Shown here piece after piece: positions 41,904 to 50,249 of a DNA stretch of 64,000 nucleotides. The position numbers and the translations under genes were made by a program. This stretch comes from Pseudonocardia sp. MH-G8 (GTDB lineage Bacteria > Actinomycetota > Actinomycetes > Mycobacteriales > Pseudonocardiaceae), in assembly GCF_002262885.1 (NCBI RefSeq), contig NZ_NKYF01000009.1, positions 62,001-126,000 on the forward strand, in the 5' to 3' direction. Position 1 is the first letter of the stretch. Each line of letters opens with the position of its first letter. The notes under the pieces were generated by a model, which was not told where the DNA came from, did not search any database, and worked only from the letters and a program-made list of their open reading frames with translations.

Positions 41904-42193
41904 GCCTCGTCCGGGATCGCGAGGTCGGAGACCGTGATGTCGACGGCGGCGCCGCCGCAGATCCGAGAGACGTCGCGGCGCAGCGCGCGCACCACTTCCG
42001 GGATGGGCTGGTCCGCGTGCAGCACGACCGCGACCTCCACGGGCTCGTCCCCCTCACCGATCCGGACACCGACCAGCCTGCGCCCCGGCAGGTACGTCGC
42101 CACCGCACCGAACGCCCCGCCGTCGAGGCGGGCCACCGCGGGGTGTGCGCGGACGGCGGCGGCGACCTGCTGCGCCAGTTCTTCCGTGGTCAC
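41900..42193 (-). CDS. Asp23-like small protein
   Basis: A 97-residue protein with an Asp23/Gls24-like core: VAAAVRAHPAVARLDGGAFG, then VGVRIGEGDEPVEVAVVLHA and VDITVSDLAIPDEA. GTG 42193 overlaps the stop of the first Asp23 gene, and its stop overlaps the HPD protein gene. Divergent from the other two Asp23 paralogues, so the call is by fold pattern and context. Confidence 0.75.
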   Translation of the reverse strand: MTTEELAQQVAAAVRAHPAVARLDGGAFGAVATYLPGRRLVGVRIGEGDEPVEVAVVLHADQPIPEVVRALRRDVSRICGGAAVDITVSDLAIPDEA

Positions 42194-42678
42194 TCGACCC
42201 GGGTCTGCTGCACGGGCGGCAGCACCTCCTCGTCGCTGCCCAGCGCCTCGGGCAGGTGGATGTCGTTGACCGCGATGTTGACCTCGATGACCTCGAGCCC
42301 GGTCATCCGCTCCACGGCGGTGATGACGTTGCGGCGTACGGCGCGGGCCAGCTCAACGATCGAGGCGCCGTACTCGACGACGATGTCGAGGTCGATCGCG
42401 GCCTGCTTCTCGCCGACCTCGACCTGCACGCCCGCGATGTTGGCGGCACCCGCGCCACCGCCGGGGATGCGCTCGCGGATCGCGCCGAAGGCGCGGGACA
42501 CGCCGCCGCCCATGGAGTGCACACCCGAGATCTCACGCGCGGCGATGCCGGCGATCTTCTGGACCACCGAGGCGGCGATCGTGGTCTTGCCCTGGGAGGT
42601 GTCGTCGGCGAGGCGGGCCGGCGACGACACCGTGGTGGTGGGCGTCTTCGTCGTGGTGGTCGCGGTGCTCTCGCTCAT
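42190..42678 (-). CDS. Asp23/Gls24 family envelope stress protein (first copy)
   Basis: A 162-residue protein and first gene of the operon. After a Thr/Ser-rich N-terminus comes GKTTIAASVVQKIAGIAARE, EISGVHSMGGGVSRAFGAIR, then the conserved VQVEVGEKQAAIDLDIVVEY and GLEVIEVNIAVNDIHLPE, typical of Asp23. ATG 42678 follows AAGGA at about ten bases; an upstream in-frame start would add 27 residues with no family match. The operon promoter should lie at 42679-42755. Confidence 0.93.
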   Translation of the reverse strand: MSESTATTTTKTPTTTVSSPARLADDTSQGKTTIAASVVQKIAGIAAREISGVHSMGGGVSRAFGAIRERIPGGGAGAANIAGVQVEVGEKQAAIDLDIVVEYGASIVELARAVRRNVITAVERMTGLEVIEVNIAVNDIHLPEALGSDEEVLPPVQQTRVE

Positions 42679-42755
42679 GCAACTGATCCTTCTCGGTCGG
42701 TTGTCGGGAGTGTTCGCCAGTGGGACGCGGATACCCGGGGCGCCCTCCCGGGAAG

Positions 42756-43481
42756 TCACCCGATCGGACCAGCTCGACGGTACCGGAGCAGGAGGACGTC
42801 GTCCTCGTGCAGCACGTCGGCGAGTTGGAGGCGGTGCAGGTGCGCGCCCTGGGGGCCGACCGCGATCCGGCCGGCCGGGCCGCCGGCGAGCAGGGGCGCC
42901 AGGGTGAGGCAGAGCTCGTCGACGGCGTCGGCGGCCACGAGCTCACCGAACAGCGTCGGGCCGCCTTCGCACAGCACCCGGTGCAGCCCGCGCCGCGCCA
43001 GCTCAGCGAGCAGCAGGTCAGGGGTGAGCCGTTCCAGCGCGACGACGTCGGCACCGGCGGCGGCAAGCCGATCCCGGCGCTGCGGCGGCGCCGAGGTGAG
43101 GGTGAGGACGATCGGGGGGACGCGGCCGTCGGTGAACAGCCTGCCGGCAGGGTCGAGGTCCGCCGAGCGGGTCACGACGGCCACGGGCGGCGGCCGGTCG
43201 GTGCCCCGGGTGGGCCGGCGTGCGCCCCCGTAGTCCTCGGCGCGCACCGTGCCGGCGCCGACGAGCACCACATCGGCGAGCTCGCGCAGCAGCAGGAACA
43301 CCCGCCTGTCGGGGGGCGAGCCCAGCCCCGCGGAGCGGCCCTCGACCGACACGGCTCCGTCGGTGCTGGTCACGAAGTTGACGCGGACGAACGGGGCGGC
43401 GAGATCGTCGGGGTAGGCGTAGCGGGCCGCGAGCCGCGCGTCGTCCAGGTCGTCACCCGAGGCGGGGAGCAGGGGTCGCAC
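42756..43481 (-). CDS. Pyrimidine reductase, RibD C-terminal family
   Basis: A 241-residue dihydrofolate-reductase-fold protein: FVRVNFVTSTDGAVSVEGRS, VLVGAGTVRAEDYGG, RVLCEGGPTLFGELV. These match the RibD C-terminal/YwjB group, which reduces the ribosyl side chain in riboflavin synthesis or other NADPH substrates. Stand-alone copies like this are common in actinobacteria and their exact substrate is unclear. GTG 43481 is chosen; no closer ATG is in frame. Divergent from the iron-siderophore transporter genes. Confidence 0.88.
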   Translation of the reverse strand: MRPLLPASGDDLDDARLAARYAYPDDLAAPFVRVNFVTSTDGAVSVEGRSAGLGSPPDRRVFLLLRELADVVLVGAGTVRAEDYGGARRPTRGTDRPPPVAVVTRSADLDPAGRLFTDGRVPPIVLTLTSAPPQRRDRLAAAGADVVALERLTPDLLLAELARRGLHRVLCEGGPTLFGELVAADAVDELCLTLAPLLAGGPAGRIAVGPQGAHLHRLQLADVLHEDDVLLLRYRRAGPIG

Positions 43482-43534
43482 GAACCCATCCCAACACAGT
43501 GAGTCCTGGCCCACTGAGGACTGCACTGTCGAGT

Positions 43535-43556
43535 GAAGGGCAGCCTCACTTATGGT
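43535..43556 (+). promoter_or_regulatory. Possible iron box and -10 before the siderophore permease genes
   Basis: Positions 43535-43553 match 12 of 19 bases of the IdeR/DmdR iron-box consensus, best in the right half AGCCTCACTTA. TATGGT at 43551-43556 overlaps it as a -10 and lies six bases before GTG 43563. The function of the downstream genes supports iron control, but the match is only moderate. Confidence 0.4.
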
Positions 43557-43562
43557 GTGGGC

Positions 43563-44600
43563 GTGCTGACAACGGTGGCCGCCCCCGCGCCCTCGGTCGG
43601 TGGGCTGCGTCGCCGGCGGTTGGCCGGTCTCGCGTTCCTGGCCGTGGTCCTGGTCGCCTGCGCCCTGGCGAGCATCGCCGTGGGGGCCAAGGCGATCCCG
43701 CTCGACGGCGTCTGGCATGCGCTGTTCTCGCCCACGGGCACCGAGAACGACATCGTCGTGCGCTCGCTGCGCGCGCCCCGCACCCTGCTCGGGGTCCTCG
43801 CAGGCGGCGCGCTCGGCCTGGCCGGCGCGTTGATCCAGGGCCACACCCGCAATCCGCTCGCCGACCCCGGGCTGCTCGGCATCAACAGCGGGGCCGCGTT
43901 CTTCGTCGTCATCGGGATCTACGCGTTCGGTGTCACGAGCCTCTACGGCTACGTCTGGTTCGCCTTCGTGGGCGCGCTGGTGGCGAGCATCGCGGTGTTC
44001 CTCCTGGGCTCCGTGGGCCGCGGCGGGTCCACCCCGGTGACGCTGGCGCTGGCCGGCGCCGCGGTGGCGGCGCTGCTCAGCGCGCTCACCTCGGCGGTCA
44101 TCCTGATCGACGTCCAGACCCTCGACGCCTACCGCTTCTGGGCCGTCGGTTCCCTCGCCGGGCGCGATGCGGAGATCGCGGGGCAGGTGCAGTGGTTCCT
44201 GCTCGTCGGCGCCCTCATCGGGCTGGCGAGCGCCCCGGCGCTGAACGCGCTCTCGCTCGGGGACGACGTCGCCCGCTCGCTCGGGCACTCGGTGCGGCGT
44301 ACGCGGATGCTCGGGATCGTCGCGATCACCCTGCTGGCCGGTTCCGCCACGGCGGCGTGCGGGCCGATCGCGTTCGTCGGCCTCGTCGTGCCCCACATCG
44401 TCCGGTCGTTCACGGGCCCGGACTACCGGTGGTTGCTGCCCGCGTCGGCGCTGGCCGGCGGCGCGCTGCTGCTGCTGGCCGACGTCATCGGCCGCGTGGT
44501 CGTGCGGCCGGGCGAGCTGCAGGTCGGCATCGTGCTGGCGCTGATCGGCGGGCCGTTCTTCATCTGGTTGGTCCGGCGCCGGAAGATGGTGGCGATCTGA
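43563..44600 (+). CDS. FecCD-type iron-siderophore ABC permease 1
   Basis: A 345-residue membrane protein of the BtuC/FecCD family with about ten helices: VRSLRAPRTLLGVLAGGALG, GALIQGHTRNPLADPGLLGI, GPIAFVGLVVPHIVRS. It imports ferric siderophores (or heme/cobalamin in relatives). I place the start at GTG 43563, six bases after a -10 box; earlier in-frame GTG codons exist at 43533 and 43557. It overlaps the second permease gene by one base (TGATG). No binding-protein gene is in the window. Confidence 0.93.
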   Translation: MLTTVAAPAPSVGGLRRRRLAGLAFLAVVLVACALASIAVGAKAIPLDGVWHALFSPTGTENDIVVRSLRAPRTLLGVLAGGALGLAGALIQGHTRNPLADPGLLGINSGAAFFVVIGIYAFGVTSLYGYVWFAFVGALVASIAVFLLGSVGRGGSTPVTLALAGAAVAALLSALTSAVILIDVQTLDAYRFWAVGSLAGRDAEIAGQVQWFLLVGALIGLASAPALNALSLGDDVARSLGHSVRRTRMLGIVAITLLAGSATAACGPIAFVGLVVPHIVRSFTGPDYRWLLPASALAGGALLLLADVIGRVVVRPGELQVGIVLALIGGPFFIWLVRRRKMVAI

Positions 44601-45688
44601 TGGCGGTCCTCGATCGCAGCCCGGCCCGGGTGGCCGGACGGCCCGCCATCCGGGCGCGGCGCGCCTCCGTGGTGTGGCGGCCGCGCTACGTGCTCGTGCT
44701 CGCCCTCGGCGTCGTCGCGCTCGTGCTCGGCATGGCTGTCAACATCGGCCGCGGCGAGTACCCGATCAGCATCCCGGAGGTGCTCGCCGTGCTGTTCGGC
44801 GGCGGCGACTCCGGTCAGCAGTTCATCATCCTGGAGCTGCGGCTGCCCCGGTCGCTCACCGGCGCGCTGGTCGGCGGCGCGCTTGCCGTGGCGGGCGCGA
44901 TCACCCAGTCGATCGCGCGCAACCCGCTGGCCAGCCCCGACATGATCGGGCTCACCGCCGGTGCCAGTGCCGCGGCGGTGTTCGTCATCGTGATCGGCGG
45001 CGGGTTCGGCGTGCTGGGCGGCTTCCTCGCCGCGGCGGGCCTCCCGGTGGCGGCGCTGATGGGCGGCCTGATCACCGCATCGCTCATCTACGGGCTGGCG
45101 TGGCGCCGGGGAGTGCACGGGTTCCGCCTGGTGCTGGTCGGGATCGGGCTGCAGGCGATGCTGCTGGCCATCGTGCATTGGCTGCTCGTCGTGGCCGAGG
45201 TGTTCGAGGCCGCGCGCGCCTACGTCTGGCTCAACGGCAGCCTCAACGCCCGCGGCTGGGAGCACGTCGTGCCCGTCGCGATCGCGCTGGCCGTCCTGCT
45301 GCCCGCGGCCTTCCTGCTCGCCCACGTGCTCGGCGCGCTGCAGTACGGCGACGACACCGCGCGCGGGCTCGGCGTCCCCGTCAACCGCGCCCGCAGCCTG
45401 CTGCTGCTCGTCGCCGTCGGGCTGGCCTCGGTGGCCACCGCCTCGGCGGGGCCGATCGCGTTCGTCGCGCTGGTGTCGCCCCAGATCGCGCAGCGCCTCG
45501 TCGGGGGCGCGCGCCCACCCATCGCGATGTCGCTCGTCGTCGGGGCGGCTCTCACCGTGATCGCCGACGTCGTCGCGCGCACCGCGTTCGGGGGCACCGA
45601 ACTGCCGGTCGGCATCGTCACCGCGGTCCTCGGCGCGCCCTACCTGCTCTACCTGCTCGCCCGATACAGCCGGGAGGCCCGCGCATGA
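44600..45688 (+). CDS. FecCD-type iron-siderophore ABC permease 2
   Basis: A 362-residue permease, partner of the previous gene: ILELRLPRSLTGALVGGALA, AITQSIARNPLASPDMIGLT, GPIAFVALVSPQIAQRL. The cytoplasmic N-terminus of about 35 residues is rich in Arg. Two different FecCD subunits plus one ATPase (below) form the usual heterodimeric importer. The last four bases overlap the ATPase gene. Confidence 0.94.
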   Translation: MAVLDRSPARVAGRPAIRARRASVVWRPRYVLVLALGVVALVLGMAVNIGRGEYPISIPEVLAVLFGGGDSGQQFIILELRLPRSLTGALVGGALAVAGAITQSIARNPLASPDMIGLTAGASAAAVFVIVIGGGFGVLGGFLAAAGLPVAALMGGLITASLIYGLAWRRGVHGFRLVLVGIGLQAMLLAIVHWLLVVAEVFEAARAYVWLNGSLNARGWEHVVPVAIALAVLLPAAFLLAHVLGALQYGDDTARGLGVPVNRARSLLLLVAVGLASVATASAGPIAFVALVSPQIAQRLVGGARPPIAMSLVVGAALTVIADVVARTAFGGTELPVGIVTAVLGAPYLLYLLARYSREARA

Positions 45689-46530
45689 CCCCCCTCACGA
45701 AGGCCGGCGTCCCCGCCGTCGAACTGGCCACCCCGACCGTCCGCCTGCGGGCCGAGGACATCCGCCTGGCGTACGGGGAGCGCACCGTCGTCGACGGGCT
45801 GGACCTCGACGTCGTCGCCGGCACGATCACCGCTGTGATCGGTCCCAACGGGTGTGGCAAGTCCACCCTGCTGCGGGCCCTGGGCAGGCTGCTCAAGCCC
45901 AAGAACGGGCACGTGCTGCTCGACGGTGAGCGCATCGACCGGATGGCCACGCGCGAGGTGGCCAAGGTGCTCGGCCTGCTGCCGCAGGCACCCACCGCGC
46001 CCGAGGGGCTCACGGTGGCCGACCTCGTCGCGCGCGGTCGGCACCCGCACCAGGCCTGGTACCGGCAGTGGTCGGCCGACGACGAGGAGGCCGTGGCCCA
46101 GGCCCTGGAGTGGACCGGCATCGCCGACCTCTCCGAGCGCCCGGTCGACGAGCTGTCCGGCGGCCAGCGCCAGCGCGCGTGGATCTCGATGGCGCTGGCC
46201 CAGGGCACCGACCTGCTGCTGCTCGACGAGCCCACCACGTTCCTCGACCTCGCCCACCAGGTCGACGTGCTCGAACTGGTGCGGCGGCTGCACCAGGAGG
46301 CGGGCCGCACCGTCGTCATGGTCCTGCACGACCTGAACCTCGCCGCCCGCTACGCCGACCGGCTCGTCGCCATGCGCGACGGGCGGATCGTCGCGGCGGG
46401 GAAGCCGGCCGACGTCATCACCGAGGCGCTCCTCGCCGAGGTGTTCGGGCTCTCCGCGCGGGTGATCCAGGACCCGGTGGCCGGCACGCCCCTCGTCGTG
46501 CCCATCGGCGGTCACGCTGCGTCGTCCTGA
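45685..46530 (+). CDS. Iron-siderophore ABC transporter ATPase
   Basis: A 281-residue ABC ATPase of the FepC/FecE type: Walker A GPNGCGKST, signature LSGGQRQR, Walker B LLLLDEPTTFLD and switch VLHDLNLAARYAD. It drives the two FecCD permeases. ATG overlaps the permease stop (ATGA). The substrate-binding lipoprotein that would capture the siderophore must be encoded elsewhere. Confidence 0.95.
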   Translation: MTPLTKAGVPAVELATPTVRLRAEDIRLAYGERTVVDGLDLDVVAGTITAVIGPNGCGKSTLLRALGRLLKPKNGHVLLDGERIDRMATREVAKVLGLLPQAPTAPEGLTVADLVARGRHPHQAWYRQWSADDEEAVAQALEWTGIADLSERPVDELSGGQRQRAWISMALAQGTDLLLLDEPTTFLDLAHQVDVLELVRRLHQEAGRTVVMVLHDLNLAARYADRLVAMRDGRIVAAGKPADVITEALLAEVFGLSARVIQDPVAGTPLVVPIGGHAASS

Positions 46531-46595
46531 GCTCCCCGGGTGTCACGTGCCACGATGTGGCCTGCGACGACCGGGAACGAGCGAGAGGAGGCCGG

Positions 46596-47240
46596 GTGGA
46601 ACAGCCTGTGTTCGACCATGAGGGCCCCTGGACCGAGGCGGCCTACCTCGCGCTGAACCACGACGGGCGCGTCGAGGTCATCGACGGCACGCTCCTCGTA
46701 GGTCCCGGGGCGGGCCCGCAGCGGACGCGCATGATCGAACGCGTGCGCGAGGCGGTCGCGGCCGCCCTGCCCGCCGGGCTGCGCGTGCGCGGACCGGTGG
46801 CGCTGCGGCTGGGCCCCGACTGCGTGCTGATGCCCGACCTCGTGGTCACGGCGGCGGCCCCGGCCGCCCCAGCCGCAGACGCGGCGGACGAGGACACCGA
46901 AGCCTCGCCCGAGGACGAGGACGCCGCCGCGGTGCTCGAGGCGGCCGCCGCGCTCATGGTGATCGAGGTGGTCGGTTGCGACCACGGCGCCACGGACCGG
47001 ATGTTCAAACCGCAGCTCTACGCGCGCAGCCGCATCCCGTACTCGCTGCTCATCGACCACGACGGCCCGTTCGCGGTAGCCGACATGATCATCGGTGGTC
47101 GGTACCACGAGTACGCCCGCGGCAGCGAGCGGCTGCAGCTCGAGGAGCCCTTCGTGCTCGACCTCGACCTCACGACCACCGCCGGCGAGGCCGCGCCGGC
47201 CGAGGAGCGTGCCGAGACGCCGGCCGAAGCGGGCGCATAG
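46596..47240 (+). CDS. Uma2 (DUF820) family restriction-fold protein with acidic insert
   Basis: A 214-residue protein of the Uma2 endonuclease-like family: GRVEVIDGTLLVGPGAGPQR, then MPDLVVT and VIEVVGCDHGATDRMFKPQL, then YSLLIDHDGPF. The Asp of PDLV and Glu of IEVV fit a PD-(D/E)xK core. Between them lies an unusual acidic stretch of about 30 residues (from AAPAAPAADAADEDTEAS to AAVLEAAA) not typical of the family. GTG 46596 has AGGAGG four bases upstream. Nuclease activity in this family is predicted, not well proven. Confidence 0.82.
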   Translation: MEQPVFDHEGPWTEAAYLALNHDGRVEVIDGTLLVGPGAGPQRTRMIERVREAVAAALPAGLRVRGPVALRLGPDCVLMPDLVVTAAAPAAPAADAADEDTEASPEDEDAAAVLEAAAALMVIEVVGCDHGATDRMFKPQLYARSRIPYSLLIDHDGPFAVADMIIGGRYHEYARGSERLQLEEPFVLDLDLTTTAGEAAPAEERAETPAEAGA

Positions 47241-47267
47241 CGGCGGGTCATGATCGCGGTTATCGGT

Positions 47268-47297
47268 TGCCCATGGTTGTGGCGACGACCATGGGCA
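47268..47297. terminator. Hairpin after the Uma2 gene
   Basis: Arms TGCCCATGGT (47268-47277) and ACCATGGGCA (47288-47297) are perfect 10-base complements with a 10-base loop, 27 bases after the stop codon. There is no T-run, so it is a hairpin terminator of actinobacterial type or another short palindromic repeat. Confidence 0.5.
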
Positions 47298-47414
47298 CCC
47301 GAAACTTCGGATCTTGCTTGCGGTGATCGGGTACTGCCCGCCCGTCGGGGGAGGTGGGCACGCCGACCTGATCCGGGAGCGGATCGACGGGCGGGTCGCC
47401 AGTAGGCTCCCGGC

Positions 47415-48272
47415 ATGGGGAAGACCGTGCGTGAGACGTTCCGGGTGCCTGCCGACCTGCGCACCGCGGCCGACCTCGCCACCACCGACCCGCGCGCACG
47501 GCCGATCGGGCCGCGCGACAAGTCCGCGGCCGGCGCGGAGATGGTCGACCTCGCCGACCGCCTCGACCACCTGCAGGAGGCCCTCTACGCCGAGGCCACC
47601 GGCGGGGGCACCCGTGCGGTGCTGCTCGTGCTGCAGGGCATGGACACCTCGGGCAAGGGCGGCGTGATCCGGCACGTGGGCGGGCTGGTCAACCCGCAGG
47701 GGCTGCAGATCGCCACGTTCAAGAAGCCCACCGAGGAGGAGCTCGCGCAGCACTTCCTGTGGCGGGTGCGAGCCCAGGTGCCGGTCGCCGGCCGCATCGG
47801 CATCTTCGACCGCTCGCACTACGAGGACGTCCTCATCGCCCGCGTCGACGAGCTCGTGCCCGAGGACGTCTGGCGGCACCGCTACACCGAGATCACCGAC
47901 TTCGAGGCCGAGCTCGTCGCGCAGGGCGTCACGGTCGTGAAGTGCATGCTGCACATCTCGGCGAAGGAGCAGGCCGAGCGCCTCGTGGCGCGCCTCGACG
48001 ATCCCGCGAAGCGCTGGAAGTACAACACCGGTGACCTCGACGCCCGCGTGAAGTGGCCCGCCTACCAGGAGGCCTACGCCGAGGCGCTGCACCGCACCGA
48101 CAGCGACACGACCCCGTGGTACGTCATCCCGTCCGACCGCAAGTGGTACCGCAACTGGGCGATCGCGGCGTTGCTGGCCGAGACCCTCGCCGATCTCGAC
48201 CCGCAGTTCCCGCAGCCGGACATCGACGTCGACGCCGAGCGCGCCCGCCTGGCCGCGAGCGTGGTGGGCTGA
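47415..48272 (+). CDS. ppk2: Polyphosphate kinase 2 family protein
   Basis: A 285-residue PPK2, which transfers phosphate between polyphosphate and nucleotides. Walker A-like GMDTSGKGG (75-83), NPQGLQIATFKKP, Walker B FDRSHYEDVLIARV (131-144) and the lid region KRWKYNTGDLDARVKWPAY are all present, at single-domain length. TAGGCT (47403-47408) lies six bases before the ATG, so the mRNA is probably leaderless. AMP or nucleoside-diphosphate preference cannot be set from sequence with certainty. Confidence 0.93.
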   Translation: MGKTVRETFRVPADLRTAADLATTDPRARPIGPRDKSAAGAEMVDLADRLDHLQEALYAEATGGGTRAVLLVLQGMDTSGKGGVIRHVGGLVNPQGLQIATFKKPTEEELAQHFLWRVRAQVPVAGRIGIFDRSHYEDVLIARVDELVPEDVWRHRYTEITDFEAELVAQGVTVVKCMLHISAKEQAERLVARLDDPAKRWKYNTGDLDARVKWPAYQEAYAEALHRTDSDTTPWYVIPSDRKWYRNWAIAALLAETLADLDPQFPQPDIDVDAERARLAASVVG

Positions 48273-48290
48273 TCCGCCCGCCCCGGCCGC

Positions 48291-49289
48291 TCACGTGTCG
48301 AGCAGCTCCTGCACGAACACGTCCTCGACGGCGAGCCGGCGGGACGAGATCCCCTGCTCGTGCTGGTAGCGCAGGAACGTCTCGACAGCCGCACGGTTCC
48401 CCTCGATCCCGTATGGCCACCAGTCCTCGCCCATCAGGGCGAGGTCGTCCTCCACCAGCGCACTCATCCACGGCATCATCGTGTGCACCTGGTAGAGCCG
48501 CCGGCCCATTCCGAGGTAGTGGTCGCGCGCCACGTCCTTCGCGTCGAGGAACCCCTGGTAGGCCGCCTTCGCGAGGTCCGGGTGCTCGGCGAGGACCTCG
48601 GCGCGCACGACGACGGTGTGCATCATCGGGAACAGTCCCGTACGCCGGTACCAGTCGCGCTCGACCGCCGCGTGGTCGGGGAACAGGCGCCGCACGTGGG
48701 GTGAGCCCTCCTGGACGCAGCGCGGGACGTTCGCGCTGAACAGCGCATCGATCTCGCCCCGCTCGAGCATGTCGGAGAGTGCGTGCTGCGGCTCCGGGGT
48801 CACCTCGACACCCGGAGGCCGACGCTGCGGCACGAAGTCGAACGGCGCCATCGGGGCGTCGAGTCCACCGATGACCCATCGGCACCTCTCGGGTCGGAAC
48901 CCGAACTCGTCGGACAGGATGCCCTTGGCCCACACGCCCGAGTCCTGCGAGTACATGCCGAACTCGCCGATCGTGCGCCCGTGCAGGTCCCCGGGCGTCT
49001 CGATTCCGCTGTGTGCGTTGACGTAGACGCAGGAATGGCGGAAGACGCGGTTGGGAAACGCGGGGACGGCGACGAACGGTGGGTCGGGCTCGTCGAGGGT
49101 GCGCAGGTAGAAGCCCATACCGAGCTCGGACACGTCGAACTCGCGGTCGCGCATCATGCGGGCGAACAGGTCGGGGACGACGGGGCCGGTGCGCATCTCG
49201 ACGTCGTAGCCGGGAACCGTCACGGCGCCGTCGAACAGGGCCGCGGTCGTGTCGTAGCGCATGGCGCCGACGGTCAGGGTGGTCGTCAT
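48291..49289 (-). CDS. 4,5-dihydroxyphthalate decarboxylase-like protein
   Basis: A 332-residue soluble protein with a periplasmic-binding-protein fold but no signal peptide, matching the dihydroxyphthalate decarboxylase group: LTVGAMRYDTTAALFDGAVT, FARMMRDREFDVSELGMGFY, then FPNRVFRHSCVYVNAHSGIE and DLHGRTIGEFGMYSQDSGVW. The ATG at 49289 is preferred because the fold begins there. Divergent from a LysR regulator with a clear palindrome between. It may decarboxylate an aromatic dicarboxylate; ligand binding without catalysis is an alternative. Confidence 0.85.
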   Translation of the reverse strand: MTTTLTVGAMRYDTTAALFDGAVTVPGYDVEMRTGPVVPDLFARMMRDREFDVSELGMGFYLRTLDEPDPPFVAVPAFPNRVFRHSCVYVNAHSGIETPGDLHGRTIGEFGMYSQDSGVWAKGILSDEFGFRPERCRWVIGGLDAPMAPFDFVPQRRPPGVEVTPEPQHALSDMLERGEIDALFSANVPRCVQEGSPHVRRLFPDHAAVERDWYRRTGLFPMMHTVVVRAEVLAEHPDLAKAAYQGFLDAKDVARDHYLGMGRRLYQVHTMMPWMSALVEDDLALMGEDWWPYGIEGNRAAVETFLRYQHEQGISSRRLAVEDVFVQELLDT

Positions 49290-49330
49290 GGCTCCACCGT
49301 CCGCGCCGCTGACCGATAAGTCCAAGAGCA

Positions 49331-49355
49331 CATTGCTCCCGGACTCATCGCAATG
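49331..49355. promoter_or_regulatory. LysR binding site between the decarboxylase and lysR
   Basis: CATTGC (49331-49336) and GCAATG (49350-49355) form an inverted repeat with a 13-base spacer, inside the 80-base divergent gap. It fits the LysR-type ATTGC-N13-GCAAT layout with an enclosed T-N-A core. Confidence 0.6.
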
Positions 49356-49369
49356 CACGATGAATGGCC

Positions 49370-50227
49370 ATGGAGCTGCGGCAACTCGTCTACTTCGAAG
49401 CCGTGGCCCGTTGCGGCGGCTTCACCCGCGCCGCCGCGGACCTGCACATCGCCCAGCCGGCGGTCTCCGCGCAGGTCAGGCGGCTCGAACGCGAGCTCGG
49501 CGCCGCCCTACTGGCACGCACCACGCGTCGGGTGACGCTCACCGACGCCGGTGCGCTGTTCCTCACGCGCACCCGTCGGGTGCTGGCCGAGATCGACGCC
49601 GCACGGCGCGACGTCGCCGACGTCGCCGCCGTACTGCGCGGCCGTGTGGTCGTGGGCGCCACAGGGGTGTTCGGCACCTTCGATCTCCCGGCAGCGCTCG
49701 CCGGCTTCGCCCGGCGCTACCCCGGCGTAGCGCTGTCGCTGCACTCGGGGCTGCTCACCGACCTGGTCGCCGAGCTCGGGTCGGGCGCCACCGACCTCGT
49801 CATCGGCCCGCTCGAGGTGAGCCTTCCGTCCGCCTGCTCGGCGCACCCGCTGGTCTCCGACCGGCTGGTCCTGCTCGCAGCACCGGGCCGGCTGTCCGCC
49901 ACCTCGCCCGTCGACCTCGCCGGTCTGGCCGACCAGCCGTTCGTGTCGTTGCCCGAAGGTGCCGGTCTGCGCGAGGCGTTGGAGGCGGCGGTGCCCGGTG
50001 TCCGCGTCCCGTTCGAGGTCTCCACCGCCGTCCACGTCCGGGCGCTGGTGGCGGCCGGGCTCGGCCTCGCGCTGATGCCTGCGTCGTCGGCCGAGGTGCC
50101 GGGGCCGGAGGTGGAGGTCCATGACGTCCGGCCCACCGTCGCGCACCCACCGTTCGGGCTCGTGTGGCGCGAGCCCCTGAGCCCGGCGGCACGGGCGCTG
50201 CAGCGCTACGTCGTCGACGACGGGTGA
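49370..50227 (+). CDS. LysR family transcriptional regulator
   Basis: A 285-residue LysR protein: MELRQLVYFEAVARCGGFTR, HTH AAADLHIAQPAVSAQVRRLE, then an effector domain (VVVGATGVFGTFDLPAALAG; GLGLALMPAS). I choose ATG 49370, the family-typical MELRQL start, over an ATG six bases upstream. It probably activates the divergent decarboxylase gene in response to an aromatic acid (inference). Confidence 0.92.
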   Translation: MELRQLVYFEAVARCGGFTRAAADLHIAQPAVSAQVRRLERELGAALLARTTRRVTLTDAGALFLTRTRRVLAEIDAARRDVADVAAVLRGRVVVGATGVFGTFDLPAALAGFARRYPGVALSLHSGLLTDLVAELGSGATDLVIGPLEVSLPSACSAHPLVSDRLVLLAAPGRLSATSPVDLAGLADQPFVSLPEGAGLREALEAAVPGVRVPFEVSTAVHVRALVAAGLGLALMPASSAEVPGPEVEVHDVRPTVAHPPFGLVWREPLSPAARALQRYVVDDG

Positions 50228-50249
50228 ACTCGGCCGGGTGCCCTCTCCC

